Part shown: positions 51,430-59,704 of the stretch, piece after piece | Layout of the letters: each line of letters starts with the position of its first letter | Position numbering within the stretch: position 1 is the first letter of the stretch | DNA from: Albidovulum sediminis | GTDB taxonomy: Bacteria > Pseudomonadota > Alphaproteobacteria > Rhodobacterales > Rhodobacteraceae | Length of the DNA: 64,000 nt | Assembly (NCBI RefSeq): GCF_025380365.1 | Contig: NZ_JAOCQF010000001.1 | Coordinates: 2,034,245-2,098,244 of the forward strand | Reading direction: 5' to 3' | The notes under the pieces: model-generated | Database searches by the model: none | The model's input: only the letters and a program-made list of their open reading frames with translations | Told to the model about the DNA's origin: nothing | Translations under genes and position numbers: made by a program

Positions 51430-52322
51430 TGGTTCGCCTCCCTCTGCTTCTGCTCGTTGCGCTGGAACAGCACGATGGGCACGATCAGGATCAGCAGCAG
51501 CACAACTGCCACCGCCGAGGCCACCGGCCAGTCGCGGTTGGAGAAGAACTCCTCATAAAGGACCTTGCCGATCATCAGCGTGTCGGACCCGCCCAGAAGC
51601 GAGGGGATGACGAATTCGCCGAGCGCCGGGATGAAGACCAGGAAGCAGCCGGCGATGACACCCGGAATGGACAGCGGGAAGGTCACCAGCCAGAACGCCG
51701 AAGCCTTGGAACAGCCGAGATCCTCTGCCGCCTCGATCAGCGACCCGTCCAGCTTTTCCAGCGCCGCGTAGATCGGCAGGATCATGAACGGCAGGTAGGA
51801 GTAGACGATCCCGACATAGACCGCGCGCTGCGTGTTCATGATCGCGAGGGGTTCGCTGATGATCCCCGTCCACATCAGGAACTGGTTCAGAAAGCCTTCG
51901 TTCGCGAGGATGCCGATCCAGGAATAGACGCGGATCAGGAACGAGGTCCAGAATGGCAGGATCACCAGCATCATCAGCGTCGGGCGCCACTCCTCCGGCG
52001 CCTGCGCCATGCCGTAGGCGATGGGATAGCCTACCAGCAGCGTCAACACCGTGGATATCAGCGCGATCTTCAGGCTTGAGAGATAGGCGGTGTAGTAAAG
52101 CGCGTCCGATGCAAGGAAACTGAAATTCTCGCCATCAAGCTCCGACAGGAAGGATTTCAGTCCCTCCCAGCCCGCCGACAGGTCGAGCGTCGGGGTATAG
52201 GGCGGGATCGAGATGGCGTAGTCGGACAGCGCGATCTTCAGCACGATCACGAAGGGGATCAGGAAGAACAGCAGCAGCCACGCGTAGGGCGTAAGGATGA
52301 GGAACAGGCGGCGCAGGTTCAT
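51426..52322 (-). CDS. potB: Polyamine ABC transporter permease (PotB/PotH type)
   Basis: 298 aa with six membrane helices. The EAA loop is IEAAEDLGCSKASAFWLVTFPLSIP near residue 203, then PALGEFVIPSLLGGSDTLMIG. YSYLPFMILPIYAALEKLD just before it is usual for PotB/PotH. The periplasmic first loop is longer than in PotC. It lies 10 bp after the ATPase gene. Confidence 0.94.
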   Translation of the reverse strand: MNLRRLFLILTPYAWLLLFFLIPFVIVLKIALSDYAISIPPYTPTLDLSAGWEGLKSFLSELDGENFSFLASDALYYTAYLSSLKIALISTVLTLLVGYPIAYGMAQAPEEWRPTLMMLVILPFWTSFLIRVYSWIGILANEGFLNQFLMWTGIISEPLAIMNTQRAVYVGIVYSYLPFMILPIYAALEKLDGSLIEAAEDLGCSKASAFWLVTFPLSIPGVIAGCFLVFIPALGEFVIPSLLGGSDTLMIGKVLYEEFFSNRDWPVASAVAVVLLLILIVPIVLFQRNEQKQREANQ

Positions 52323-52332
52323 GGCTGCCCCC

Positions 52333-53490
52333 TCAGTTCAGCAGGACGACGCCGGCGGTGTCCGTGAAGGACAGCCAGACCTTGTCGTCCCAGGTGATTT
52401 CGCGACGGGCGATGCGGCGGTCGTTGGCCACCTGCGCCTTCATCATGCGTCCACCCGCCAGTTCCACCTTGTAGGTCGAGATATTGCCGAGATAGGCGAT
52501 GTCGTGGACCGTCCCCTCGATCACGTTGGCGCGGTCGGTCGGGGGCTGGGTGGCGATGGCGATCTTCTCGGGCCGGATCGCGTAGTGAACGTGCGTGCCC
52601 TTGGCAAGACCGCCGGCGATGGTGCCATTGATCTTCGGCTGACCTTCGGCCCAGTCGATCCGGACCTTGTCATCGGTCACATCCGAGACGGTGCCCTCGA
52701 TGATGTTCACGTCCCCGATGAAGTCGGCGACGTAGACCGAACTTGGCGTCTCGTAGATGCGGTCGGGGGTGTCGACCTGGATCATCCGGCCGTGGTCCAT
52801 CACCGCCACGCGGGAGGCGACCGTCATCGCCTCTTCCTGGTCGTGGGTCACGATCACGAAGGTGGTGCCGGTCTTTTCCTGGATGTCCATCAGTTCGAAC
52901 TGCGTGTCCTGGCGCAGTTTCTTGTCAAGCGCGCCCAGGGGTTCGTCCAGAAGCAGGAGCTTCGGCGCCTTGGCCAGCGACCGCGCAAGCGCCACACGCT
53001 GACGCTGGCCGCCCGAAATCTGGTGCGGCTTGCGCTTGGCGAATTTCTCCAGCCGGGTCAGGCGCAGCATCTCCTCGACGCGGGTCGGGATCTGATCCTT
53101 CGGCATGTCGGACCGGCGCAGGCCGAAGGCGATGTTGTCCCAGACTGTCAGGTGCGGAAAGAGCGCGTAGGACTGGAACATCATGTTCACGGGTCGCTTG
53201 TTGGGCGGCACCGGCGCGATGTCCACTCCGTCGAGCATGATCGTGCCCGAGGTCGGCGTCTCGAACCCGGCCAGCATGCGCATCAGCGTGGTCTTGCCGC
53301 ATCCCGACGGCCCGAGCAGCGCGAAGAACTCCCGTCGGTAGATGTCGAGGGTGATGTCGTCGATGGCTACGAAGTCGCCGAATTTCTTGGTGACATTCTT
53401 GAACTGAATCAGGGGTTTCTGTTCGGGATCGTTCCAAGGCGCAAAAACGGGGCGCGTGCCGGGCTGGGCCATGATGTCATGTGTCCTCAT
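52333..53490 (-). CDS. potA: Polyamine ABC transporter ATP-binding protein (PotA/PotG type)
   Basis: 385 aa, or 379 if ATG 53472 is used. Walker A is LLGPSGCGKTTLMRML near residue 56, signature ISGGQRQRVALARSLAK, Walker B LLLLDEPLGALD, and a C-terminal TOBE domain (residues about 300-380). The N-terminal 25 residues before LIQFKNVTKKFG are an extension usual in proteobacterial PotG. It lies 55 bp after the binding-protein gene, with an attenuator-like hairpin between. Confidence 0.95.
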   Translation of the reverse strand: MRTHDIMAQPGTRPVFAPWNDPEQKPLIQFKNVTKKFGDFVAIDDITLDIYRREFFALLGPSGCGKTTLMRMLAGFETPTSGTIMLDGVDIAPVPPNKRPVNMMFQSYALFPHLTVWDNIAFGLRRSDMPKDQIPTRVEEMLRLTRLEKFAKRKPHQISGGQRQRVALARSLAKAPKLLLLDEPLGALDKKLRQDTQFELMDIQEKTGTTFVIVTHDQEEAMTVASRVAVMDHGRMIQVDTPDRIYETPSSVYVADFIGDVNIIEGTVSDVTDDKVRIDWAEGQPKINGTIAGGLAKGTHVHYAIRPEKIAIATQPPTDRANVIEGTVHDIAYLGNISTYKVELAGGRMMKAQVANDRRIARREITWDDKVWLSFTDTAGVVLLN

Positions 53491-53500
53491 TTACGAGAAA

Positions 53501-53525
53501 ACCCCGCGCCGGTCGGGCGCGGGGT
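53501..53525 (-). terminator. Attenuator-like terminator between potD and potA
   Basis: ACCCCGCGCC and GGCGCGGGGT pair around a 5-nt loop and are followed, in the potD direction, by TTTTCTCG. Partial termination here would make more binding protein than transporter. Confidence 0.75.
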
Positions 53526-53544
53526 GAGGGTTCGGACGAACGTG

Positions 53545-54630
53545 TCAAGTTCCGGACTTGATCTTGGTCCAGAGCCGGGTGACGCCCCGGTTCACCTTCG
53601 GGTCATAGGGCGTGGTGGTGTAGAGGTGCGCGGTCGTCTCCGCGTCGGGATAGATCGCGTTGTCGCCGATCACATCCTCGTTCAGGAACTCCTGCGACGC
53701 CTTGTTGCCGTTCGCATAGTAGACATAGTTCGACGCGGCCGCCGCGTTCTGCGCATCCATCATGAAGTTGATGAACTTGAGCGCGGCGGAGGGGTTCGGG
53801 GCATCGGCCGGGATCGCCAGCTGGTCGAACCACATCAGCGCACCTTCCTTCGGGATATGATATTCGATCTCGACCCCGTTGTTGGCCTCGGCCGCGCGGT
53901 CGCGCGCCTGAAGCACGTCGCCCGACCAGCCGAAGGCCACGCAGATGTCGCCGTTGGCCAGCGCATTGATGTATTCCGACGAATGGAACTTCTGCACATA
54001 GGGCGCGATGGCGGTCAGGACCGGCTCCACCTTCTCGATGGTCTCGAGGTCCTGCGCGTCGGGGTTCTCGCCCAGATAAGTCAGCGCTGCGGGGATGATC
54101 TCGGTCGGCGCGTCAAGCATGTGCACGCCGCAGGAGGCGAGCTTTTCCATGTTCGCAGGATCGAAGATTAGCGCCAGGGAGTTGACCGGCGCGTCCTCGC
54201 CCAGCACTTCCTTGACCTTGTTGATGTTCACGCCGATGCCGGTCGTGCCCCACATGTAGTTGACCGAGTATTCGTTGCCCGGGTCGTATTTCGACACGCG
54301 ATCGGAGATCACGTCCCACATGTTGCCCAGGTTCGAAAGCTGCGACTTGTCGAGCTTCTGGAACGCGCCCGCCTGGATCTGGCGTTGAAGGAAGCCGCCC
54401 GTGGGTACGACGACATCGTAGCCCGAACCGCCGGCGAGCATCTTGGTTTCGAGGATCTCGTTCGAGTCGAACACGTCATAGACGACGTCGATCCCGGTTT
54501 CGTCCTTGAACTTGGTCAGCAGTTCCTCGTCGATGTAGTCCGACCAGTTGTAGACGTGGACTTCCTCGGCATTTGCGGCGAACGCGCCGACCGCCACCAG
54601 CGCGGCGACGGATATCAGTGTTTTTTTCAT
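53545..54630 (-). CDS. potF: Periplasmic polyamine-binding protein (PotD/PotF type)
   Basis: 361 aa. Signal peptide residues 1-21 (MKKTLISVAALVAVGAFAANA). The mature protein begins EEVHVYNWSDYIDEELL, the classic PotF/PotD opening, and keeps YMWGTTGIGVNINKV and CVAFGWSGDVLQARDRA in the ligand cleft. Putrescine is the more likely ligand given the linked aminotransferase, but spermidine cannot be excluded. It is the first gene of the transporter operon and divergent from gntR. Confidence 0.94.
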   Translation of the reverse strand: MKKTLISVAALVAVGAFAANAEEVHVYNWSDYIDEELLTKFKDETGIDVVYDVFDSNEILETKMLAGGSGYDVVVPTGGFLQRQIQAGAFQKLDKSQLSNLGNMWDVISDRVSKYDPGNEYSVNYMWGTTGIGVNINKVKEVLGEDAPVNSLALIFDPANMEKLASCGVHMLDAPTEIIPAALTYLGENPDAQDLETIEKVEPVLTAIAPYVQKFHSSEYINALANGDICVAFGWSGDVLQARDRAAEANNGVEIEYHIPKEGALMWFDQLAIPADAPNPSAALKFINFMMDAQNAAAASNYVYYANGNKASQEFLNEDVIGDNAIYPDAETTAHLYTTTPYDPKVNRGVTRLWTKIKSGT

Positions 54631-54676
54631 GTCATTCTCCCTGAGTGATGTCGGCAGAGCATCACCACTGCCAACA

Positions 54677-54686
54677 TTTGATCAAA
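54677..54686. promoter_or_regulatory. GATC-centred palindrome, operator site 1 (TTTGATCAAA)
   Basis: A perfect 10-bp palindrome 46 bp upstream of the pot operon and 106 bp before the gntR start, in the shared divergent region. Its repetition twice more around gntR makes it the best candidate operator of the GntR protein. Confidence 0.6.
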
Positions 54687-54791
54687 ATGCCCGCCAAAAT
54701 ACAATATGGTAATTTTCGGGGGGAACGGATAGGCTGTTTCCCCGATCCACCACATGCCGGCGGGCGGATCCCTACGAGAGGCGACGGGTCA

Positions 54792-55451
54792 TTGAACGCG
54801 GAATTCCACAAACCCCCAACCCATGAGCTCGTCTATCGCAAGATTCGCGAGATGATCCTGTTCGGAGAACTTGCCCCGGGTCAAGCAGTTACGATTCAAG
54901 GGCTTGTTACGGACCTCGATGCGGGCATGACCCCCGTGCGCGAGGCCATCCGGAGGTTGACTGCGGAGGGCGCGCTGCAATTTCAGGGCAACCGGCGCGT
55001 CTCGGTCCCCGAACTGACGCTTGCGCAACTGGACGAACTGGCCTTCGCGCGTCAGGCGATCGAACCGCAGCTGGCCTATCTGGCGGCGCAGAAGATCACC
55101 CCCGCGATGATCGCGCGGCTTGAAGCGATCGATGATTCCCTCAACACGGCCGTCCGCCGCGGCGATGTGAAGGCGTATCTGGAGCACAACCACCGCTTTC
55201 ACACGACGCTTTACGAACAGGCAGGGGCGGTCATTCTTTTCGCGATTGCGCAGATGCTTCTTCTGCGCGGCGGGCCGTCGCTGCGGGTGGTCTGTGGCCG
55301 ACTCGGCACCTACGGCCTGCCGGACAAGCACCAGCAGGCGCTGGCGGCGCTGCGATCCGGTTCGCCAGAGGCGGTGGCCGATGCGATCCGGGACGACGTG
55401 AACCAGGGAATCGAGCAGATCCGCATGACGCTGTCGACGACCCAGGTTTGA
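54792..55451 (+). CDS. GntR family transcriptional regulator (FCD domain)
   Basis: 219 aa from TTG 54792, which follows GAGAGG; an ATG at 54645 would place 49 unrelated residues first. The winged helix is residues 9-75 (HELVYRKIREMILFGELAPGQAV, AGMTPVREAIRRLTAEGAL). The FCD ligand domain follows, with ARQAIEPQLAYLAA and NHRFHTTLYEQAG (His ligands) near residues 90-145. It probably senses a polyamine or its breakdown product and controls the transporter and aminotransferase on either side. Its stop codon lies inside operator site 2. Confidence 0.88.
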   Translation: MNAEFHKPPTHELVYRKIREMILFGELAPGQAVTIQGLVTDLDAGMTPVREAIRRLTAEGALQFQGNRRVSVPELTLAQLDELAFARQAIEPQLAYLAAQKITPAMIARLEAIDDSLNTAVRRGDVKAYLEHNHRFHTTLYEQAGAVILFAIAQMLLLRGGPSLRVVCGRLGTYGLPDKHQQALAALRSGSPEAVADAIRDDVNQGIEQIRMTLSTTQV

Positions 55452-55456
55452 TCAAA
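55447..55456. promoter_or_regulatory. GATC-centred palindrome, operator site 2 (TTTGATCAAA)
   Basis: Identical to site 1. It overlaps the gntR stop codon and lies 138 bp upstream of the aminotransferase start. Confidence 0.58.
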
Positions 55457-55475
55457 TCAGATTGACAGCGCAAAT

Positions 55476-55485
55476 TTTGATCATA
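55476..55485. promoter_or_regulatory. GATC-centred near-palindrome, operator site 3 (TTTGATCATA)
   Basis: One mismatch from sites 1 and 2. Its centre is 29 bp from that of site 2, close to three helical turns, so two dimers could sit on one face upstream of the aminotransferase gene. Confidence 0.5.
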
Positions 55486-55593
55486 TTCTGAGGAGCAATC
55501 GACCAGTCCTGCGAATCCGGGCGGGGTGCGGCAGTGCGGCGCACGCTCCCTTTCCCTTTCCAGGCCAGTCAGCCCCCCGGGAAGGAGACCGCG

Positions 55594-56994
55594 ATGACGA
55601 CGATCACCAATCACATGCCGACGAAGGAACTGCAGGCGCTGGACGCCGCGCACCACATGCACCCGTTCACCGAGGATGCGGCGCTGGCGAAGAAAGGCGC
55701 GCGGATCATCACGCGGGCCAAGGGCGTGTTCCTGACCGACAGCGAAGGCAACGAGATCCTGGACGGCATGGCCGGCCTCTGGTGCGTGAACGTCGGCTAT
55801 GGGCGCAAGGACCTGGCCGAGGTCGCCGCGCGGCAGATGGAGGAGCTGTGCTACTACAACACCTTCTTCCAGACCTCGCACGTTCCCGCCATCGCGCTCG
55901 CGGCGGAAATCGCGAAGCTCGCGCCCGGCGACCTGAACCATGTGTTCTACGCGGGCTCCGGCTCGGAAGCGAACGACACCAACATCCGCCTCGTGCGCCG
56001 CTACTGGGACGTGAAGGGGCAGCCGGACCGCAACATCATCATCAGCCGAAAGAACGCCTACCACGGCTCGACCATGGGCGGCGCCTCGTTGGGCGGGATG
56101 GGCGGGATGCACGCGCAGGGCGGCCTGCCGATCCCGAACATCGTCCACATCGGCCAGCCGAACTGGTACGCCGAGGGTGGCGACATGACGCCCGAGGATT
56201 TCGGCCTGATGCGCGCGCGTGAGCTTGAGGCGAAGATCGAGGAACTGGGTGCGGACCGCGTCGCCGCCTTCATCGGCGAGCCGATCCAGGGCGCGGGCGG
56301 CGTGATCGTCCCGCCGGCGACCTACTGGCCCGAAATCCAGCGCATCTGCGAAAAGTTCGGCATCCTTCTGATCGCGGACGAGGTCATCACCGGCTTCGGC
56401 CGCACCGGCAACTGGTTCGGCAGCCAGACCTTGGGCATCAAGCCCCACATCATGACCATCGCCAAGGGGCTGTCCTCGGGCTATGCGCCCATCGGCGGCT
56501 CGATCATCTGCGACGAGGTCTATGAGACGATCGCGCGGTCGGGCGACGACTTCAACCACGGCTATACCTACAGCGGCCACCCGGTTGCTGCCGCCGTGGC
56601 GCTCCGAAACCTCGAGATCCTGCAGGAGGAGAACGTCCTCGATCACGTCCGCAAGGTGGCCCATCCCTACCTGATGGAACGCTGGCAGGCCCTGACCGAC
56701 CACCCGATGGTGGGCGAGGCGAAGCTTGTGGGCCTGATGGGGTCGATCGCGCTGACCCCGAACAAGGAAACGCGGGCCAAGTTCGCCTCGGACGCCGGCA
56801 CCGTCGGCTACATCACCCGCGAACGCTGCTTCGCCAACAACCTTGTCATGCGCCATGTCGGCGACCGCATGATCATCTCGCCCCCGCTGGTGATCACCCC
56901 GGCCCAGATCGATACCCTGATCGCGCGCGCGACGAAATCGCTGGATGAGGCCTATGCGAAGGTCAAGGCCGAGGGTCTTCTGAAGGCCGCGTGA
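55594..56994 (+). CDS. spuC: Putrescine-pyruvate type aminotransferase (class III, SpuC-like)
   Basis: 466 aa from ATG 55594 with AAGGAG upstream; the longer frame adds 20 unconserved residues. Class III marks: YAGSGSEANDTNIRLVRRYW near residue 122, NAYHGSTMGGASLGG, IADEVITGFGRTGNWFG, and PLP Lys291 in IAKGLSSGYAPIGG. It resembles SpuC/omega-transaminases that move the amino group of putrescine or beta-alanine to pyruvate. Its link to a polyamine transporter and shared palindromes support putrescine. Confidence 0.92.
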   Translation: MTTITNHMPTKELQALDAAHHMHPFTEDAALAKKGARIITRAKGVFLTDSEGNEILDGMAGLWCVNVGYGRKDLAEVAARQMEELCYYNTFFQTSHVPAIALAAEIAKLAPGDLNHVFYAGSGSEANDTNIRLVRRYWDVKGQPDRNIIISRKNAYHGSTMGGASLGGMGGMHAQGGLPIPNIVHIGQPNWYAEGGDMTPEDFGLMRARELEAKIEELGADRVAAFIGEPIQGAGGVIVPPATYWPEIQRICEKFGILLIADEVITGFGRTGNWFGSQTLGIKPHIMTIAKGLSSGYAPIGGSIICDEVYETIARSGDDFNHGYTYSGHPVAAAVALRNLEILQEENVLDHVRKVAHPYLMERWQALTDHPMVGEAKLVGLMGSIALTPNKETRAKFASDAGTVGYITRERCFANNLVMRHVGDRMIISPPLVITPAQIDTLIARATKSLDEAYAKVKAEGLLKAA

Positions 56995-57000
56995 AAATAC

Positions 57001-57030
57001 GCAGGCCCGTCCCCCACCGGACGGGCCTGC
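57001..57030 (+). terminator. Terminator-like hairpin after spuC
   Basis: GCAGGCCCGTCC and GGACGGGCCTGC form a 12-bp perfect stem with a 6-nt loop, 6 bp after the stop. There is no T-run in either direction, but it sits between convergent genes and may serve both. Confidence 0.7.
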
Positions 57031-57054
57031 TGCCCCACCCTTGGGACGTGACCA

Positions 57055-57546
57055 TCAGCCCGAATGCAGGGCGATGACGGCGATTGGATGGACAAGGCCG
57101 GCAAGGCCGATCGACACCCCCATCGGGAAATGCCGTCCGGGCCGCATCGAGGCCCAGCCGGTGCGCGCGAAGATCGGTATGCGCTTCATCGTCAGAATGA
57201 CCGCGATCCCGGCGAGCATCGACAGGGAAAAGACGTTCGCGAACACACCCAGCGATCCGACCGGAACCAGAAGCATCAGGGCCGACAAGAGCTTGACGTC
57301 ACCGCCGCCGAAGGCGCGGAAGTGATAGGCCACCAGTCCGAGCGCGAAGACACCCCCGGCCACCGCCAGGCGCCAGAGAAGGTCTTCGGGCGGGAATGCC
57401 AGGCTGAAGACCACGAAGGCCGAGACGACGATCAGGCTCAGCACATTCGGGATGCGCAGGAAACGCAGGTCGAACCAGCCCGCGGCCAGCATCACCGGCG
57501 CCACCGCGACGAGCGGCACGTAGGGAAGGATCTCGGCCTGGGTCAT
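57055..57546 (-). CDS. cpaA: Prepilin peptidase CpaA/TadV of locus 2
   Basis: 163 aa. Catalytic aspartates are in GWFDLRFLRIPN (Asp26) and AFGGGDVKLLSAL (near residue 82). About five membrane helices and no methyltransferase domain. It differs clearly in sequence from the locus 1 peptidase (GEGDVK there, GGGDVK here). It is the last gene of the visible locus 2 and follows the LuxR gene by 3 bp. Confidence 0.92.
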   Translation of the reverse strand: MTQAEILPYVPLVAVAPVMLAAGWFDLRFLRIPNVLSLIVVSAFVVFSLAFPPEDLLWRLAVAGGVFALGLVAYHFRAFGGGDVKLLSALMLLVPVGSLGVFANVFSLSMLAGIAVILTMKRIPIFARTGWASMRPGRHFPMGVSIGLAGLVHPIAVIALHSG

Positions 57547-57549
57547 GGT

Positions 57550-58479
57550 TCACGCCCAGCGTTGAGCTGGTTCTTCGAAGCCCGCCGGCCGCTCCAAGAG
57601 CAGGAAGACGAGCTGGGCAAGACCGCGCGTGCCGGTCTTGGAATAGATGCTGCGCAGATGCGACCTGACGGTTGCTTCGGACAGGCCAAGCTCGGTCGAG
57701 ACGCCCTTGACCGACAGGCCGCGGCTCAGCAGCACCGACACCCGGAATTCCGCCCGGCTGAGGTCCGCGGGATTGCCGGCGCCAAGGATCGGGCCGCGTC
57801 CCGTCAAAGGCGCCCGGCCTTCGCTGCTTCGGGACCGCTCGGCCACCTTCGCGGTCACAAGACCAACCTTGCGACGCGCCCAGATGCGCGCAACCGAAGG
57901 CAGGATCACGTTGAGCATCGCCACCGTGGATTCGGGCAGCCGCTCCCGGAAATGAAGCTCGATATGGTCGTGGAACGACGGATCCGACGTCAGCGTCAGC
58001 ACCGCCATCTCGCGAAACCGGCGCGCAGACTGCCAGACGAGAAGACCCGCATCCGCGACGGTGTCGGATTCGTCGGCGTGCTGCGAGGCAAGCCAGACCG
58101 TCGCAGGCATCGCGCTTTCGAGGTAGGCGCCGAACAGGGCCGCGGCGAAGCTTCCGCGCAGCGGTCTGGAAACACCATCGCCCGCTTTCTCATCGTGCAG
58201 TGCCACGATCTGGGGAAAGGGCCGGCCCGGATGGGTCCGGACGATGGCGCCCGCCTCGGCCCCCATGCCACGGACGAGGCACGCGAACGCATCGTCCAGG
58301 GCGGCATTTCCGTGAAGCGCTTCGCTCCAGCCAGCGACCGATTCGATCAGACCCGCGGTATCCGCGAGGGTGAATACGGAAACGTCTGTTGCTTGAGCCT
58401 TCCTGAACACAACCAAGATACCCTCCAAGCCCCGAGGGGCAGCCACTTGAAAGGGCCTGCGTTGCACCCGCAGACTCAT
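57550..58479 (-). CDS. LuxR-type transcriptional regulator within Tad locus 2
   Basis: Up to 309 aa. The C-terminal LuxR helix-turn-helix is clear: LSRAEFRVSVLLSRGLSVKG and LSEATVRSHLRSIYSKTGTRG (residues about 230-290). The N-terminal 220 residues show no autoinducer or receiver motif I recognise. The start is uncertain: ATG 58479 has a poor ribosome site, whereas GGAGGG at 58426-58421 precedes TTG 58416 and GTG 58410, which would give 287 or 285 codons and delete the first 21-23 residues. It lies between tadC and cpaA and may control the locus. Confidence 0.85.
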   Translation of the reverse strand: MSLRVQRRPFQVAAPRGLEGILVVFRKAQATDVSVFTLADTAGLIESVAGWSEALHGNAALDDAFACLVRGMGAEAGAIVRTHPGRPFPQIVALHDEKAGDGVSRPLRGSFAAALFGAYLESAMPATVWLASQHADESDTVADAGLLVWQSARRFREMAVLTLTSDPSFHDHIELHFRERLPESTVAMLNVILPSVARIWARRKVGLVTAKVAERSRSSEGRAPLTGRGPILGAGNPADLSRAEFRVSVLLSRGLSVKGVSTELGLSEATVRSHLRSIYSKTGTRGLAQLVFLLLERPAGFEEPAQRWA

Positions 58480-58684
58480 CTCGTGACATCATCCACTACC
58501 CGATCAAAAGGTAGGACGCAGGCATGGGAGGGTCAATGTTCGGACACAATCGCCGGGGGAATGGCCCCCAAATACAACCCTGAGCAGAAATTTTGAAGCG
58601 TTTCCCGGACCAGTTTCGCCCCTTTCCGGAAATTGTTCGCAAGCATCGCTGCAAATCGCCGCTGTGACGGCCCGGCAGCCCGAC

Positions 58685-59692
58685 TCAGCCCGCGCCCGCC
58701 ACGTTGCGAAGGTAGCGGATGATGACCGGGCCAAGAACCAGCAGAACAAGCGCGGGCAGCATGAGCGATGCCAGGACCGCCGACATCTTGACCGGCAGCT
58801 TGTTGGCCTTTTCCTGCGCCCGCATCTCGCGCGTGTGGCGCATCTCGGCGGCGTAGGTGGTCAGCGCGTCGGATATGCTTGTGCCGAACTGGATGGACTG
58901 CATCACCACGCTGGCGAACGAAAAGACCTCCGGGACACCACTGCGATCTGCCAGGTCCATCAGCGCCCTGTCGCGTGTCCGCCCTGCCTGGATCTCGCGC
59001 TGGGTGATCAGGAACTCCTCCGCCAGGATCGGCGCCGTGGCCACGATCTCGTTGGCCACGCGCGTCATCGCCGCGTCGAAGCTCAACCCGCTTTCGACCG
59101 AAATCTGGATCAGGTCGAGCGCGTTGGGGAACGCCTCCTCGATCTGCCTGCGGCGCTTCTCGACCCGGCCCCGCAGCCAGTAGTTGGGTCCGTAGAAGCC
59201 ACTCCAGACCAGCGCCGCGATGCCTGCTGTGATCTTCGTCTGCGACAACTGGGAAAAGTTGTCGATCACCGCGTCGGGCATCGGCACCAGCAACGAGCGG
59301 GAATTGTAGATCATGAAGATGTAGAGCCCGGGCAGGAGTACACCCATCACGATCCGGAACAGGTAATAGTTGCGCAGCGCGTGCGGGCTGTTGAAGCCGG
59401 CCTGCGCCAGCTGCCGCTGCATCTGCGTGCGCTCCTTTTCATCGACCGGGACGATGGCGCGCATCAGCCCGGTCGGGTCGTTCTGGACGAACCGCAGGAT
59501 ATCGGCATCCCGGCGGCTGGCGCGTGCCTTGCCCCCGGCGCCGGCCATGCGGCGGGCGACCGGGTCTTTCTGTCCGACGCTGCCGAACAGGCCGTAGACG
59601 AACAGCATCACGCCAAGGCCAACCCCCAGCACCACCAGCGTCTGGAACAGCGCGGGGTCCTCCGCAAGCCGGGTCATGAATGCCTCGAACAT
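58685..59692 (-). CDS. tadC: Platform protein TadC of locus 2
   Basis: 335 aa from ATG 59692, with GGAGAG upstream; the TTG four codons earlier is weaker. T2SS-F domain with FPNALDLIQISVESGLSFDAAM near residue 190 and SFASVVMQSIQFGTSISDAL near residue 262. Helices near residues 20-40, 120-165 and 305-330. It is a diverged paralogue of the locus 1 TadC and forms its own pair with the locus 2 TadB. Confidence 0.94.
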   Translation of the reverse strand: MFEAFMTRLAEDPALFQTLVVLGVGLGVMLFVYGLFGSVGQKDPVARRMAGAGGKARASRRDADILRFVQNDPTGLMRAIVPVDEKERTQMQRQLAQAGFNSPHALRNYYLFRIVMGVLLPGLYIFMIYNSRSLLVPMPDAVIDNFSQLSQTKITAGIAALVWSGFYGPNYWLRGRVEKRRRQIEEAFPNALDLIQISVESGLSFDAAMTRVANEIVATAPILAEEFLITQREIQAGRTRDRALMDLADRSGVPEVFSFASVVMQSIQFGTSISDALTTYAAEMRHTREMRAQEKANKLPVKMSAVLASLMLPALVLLVLGPVIIRYLRNVAGAG

Positions 59693-59704
59693 CACACTCT
59701 CCAA

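Noticed and set aside
52297-54171. A 624-codon plus-strand frame opposite potA/potF
   Set aside because: Shadow; Val/Arg/Asp-rich repeats without domain, whereas the minus-strand genes are textbook transporter components.
54677-55485. The TTTGATCAAA sites as FNR boxes
   Set aside because: FNR needs TTGAT and ATCAA separated by four bases; here the half-sites overlap at GATC, so the geometry is wrong.
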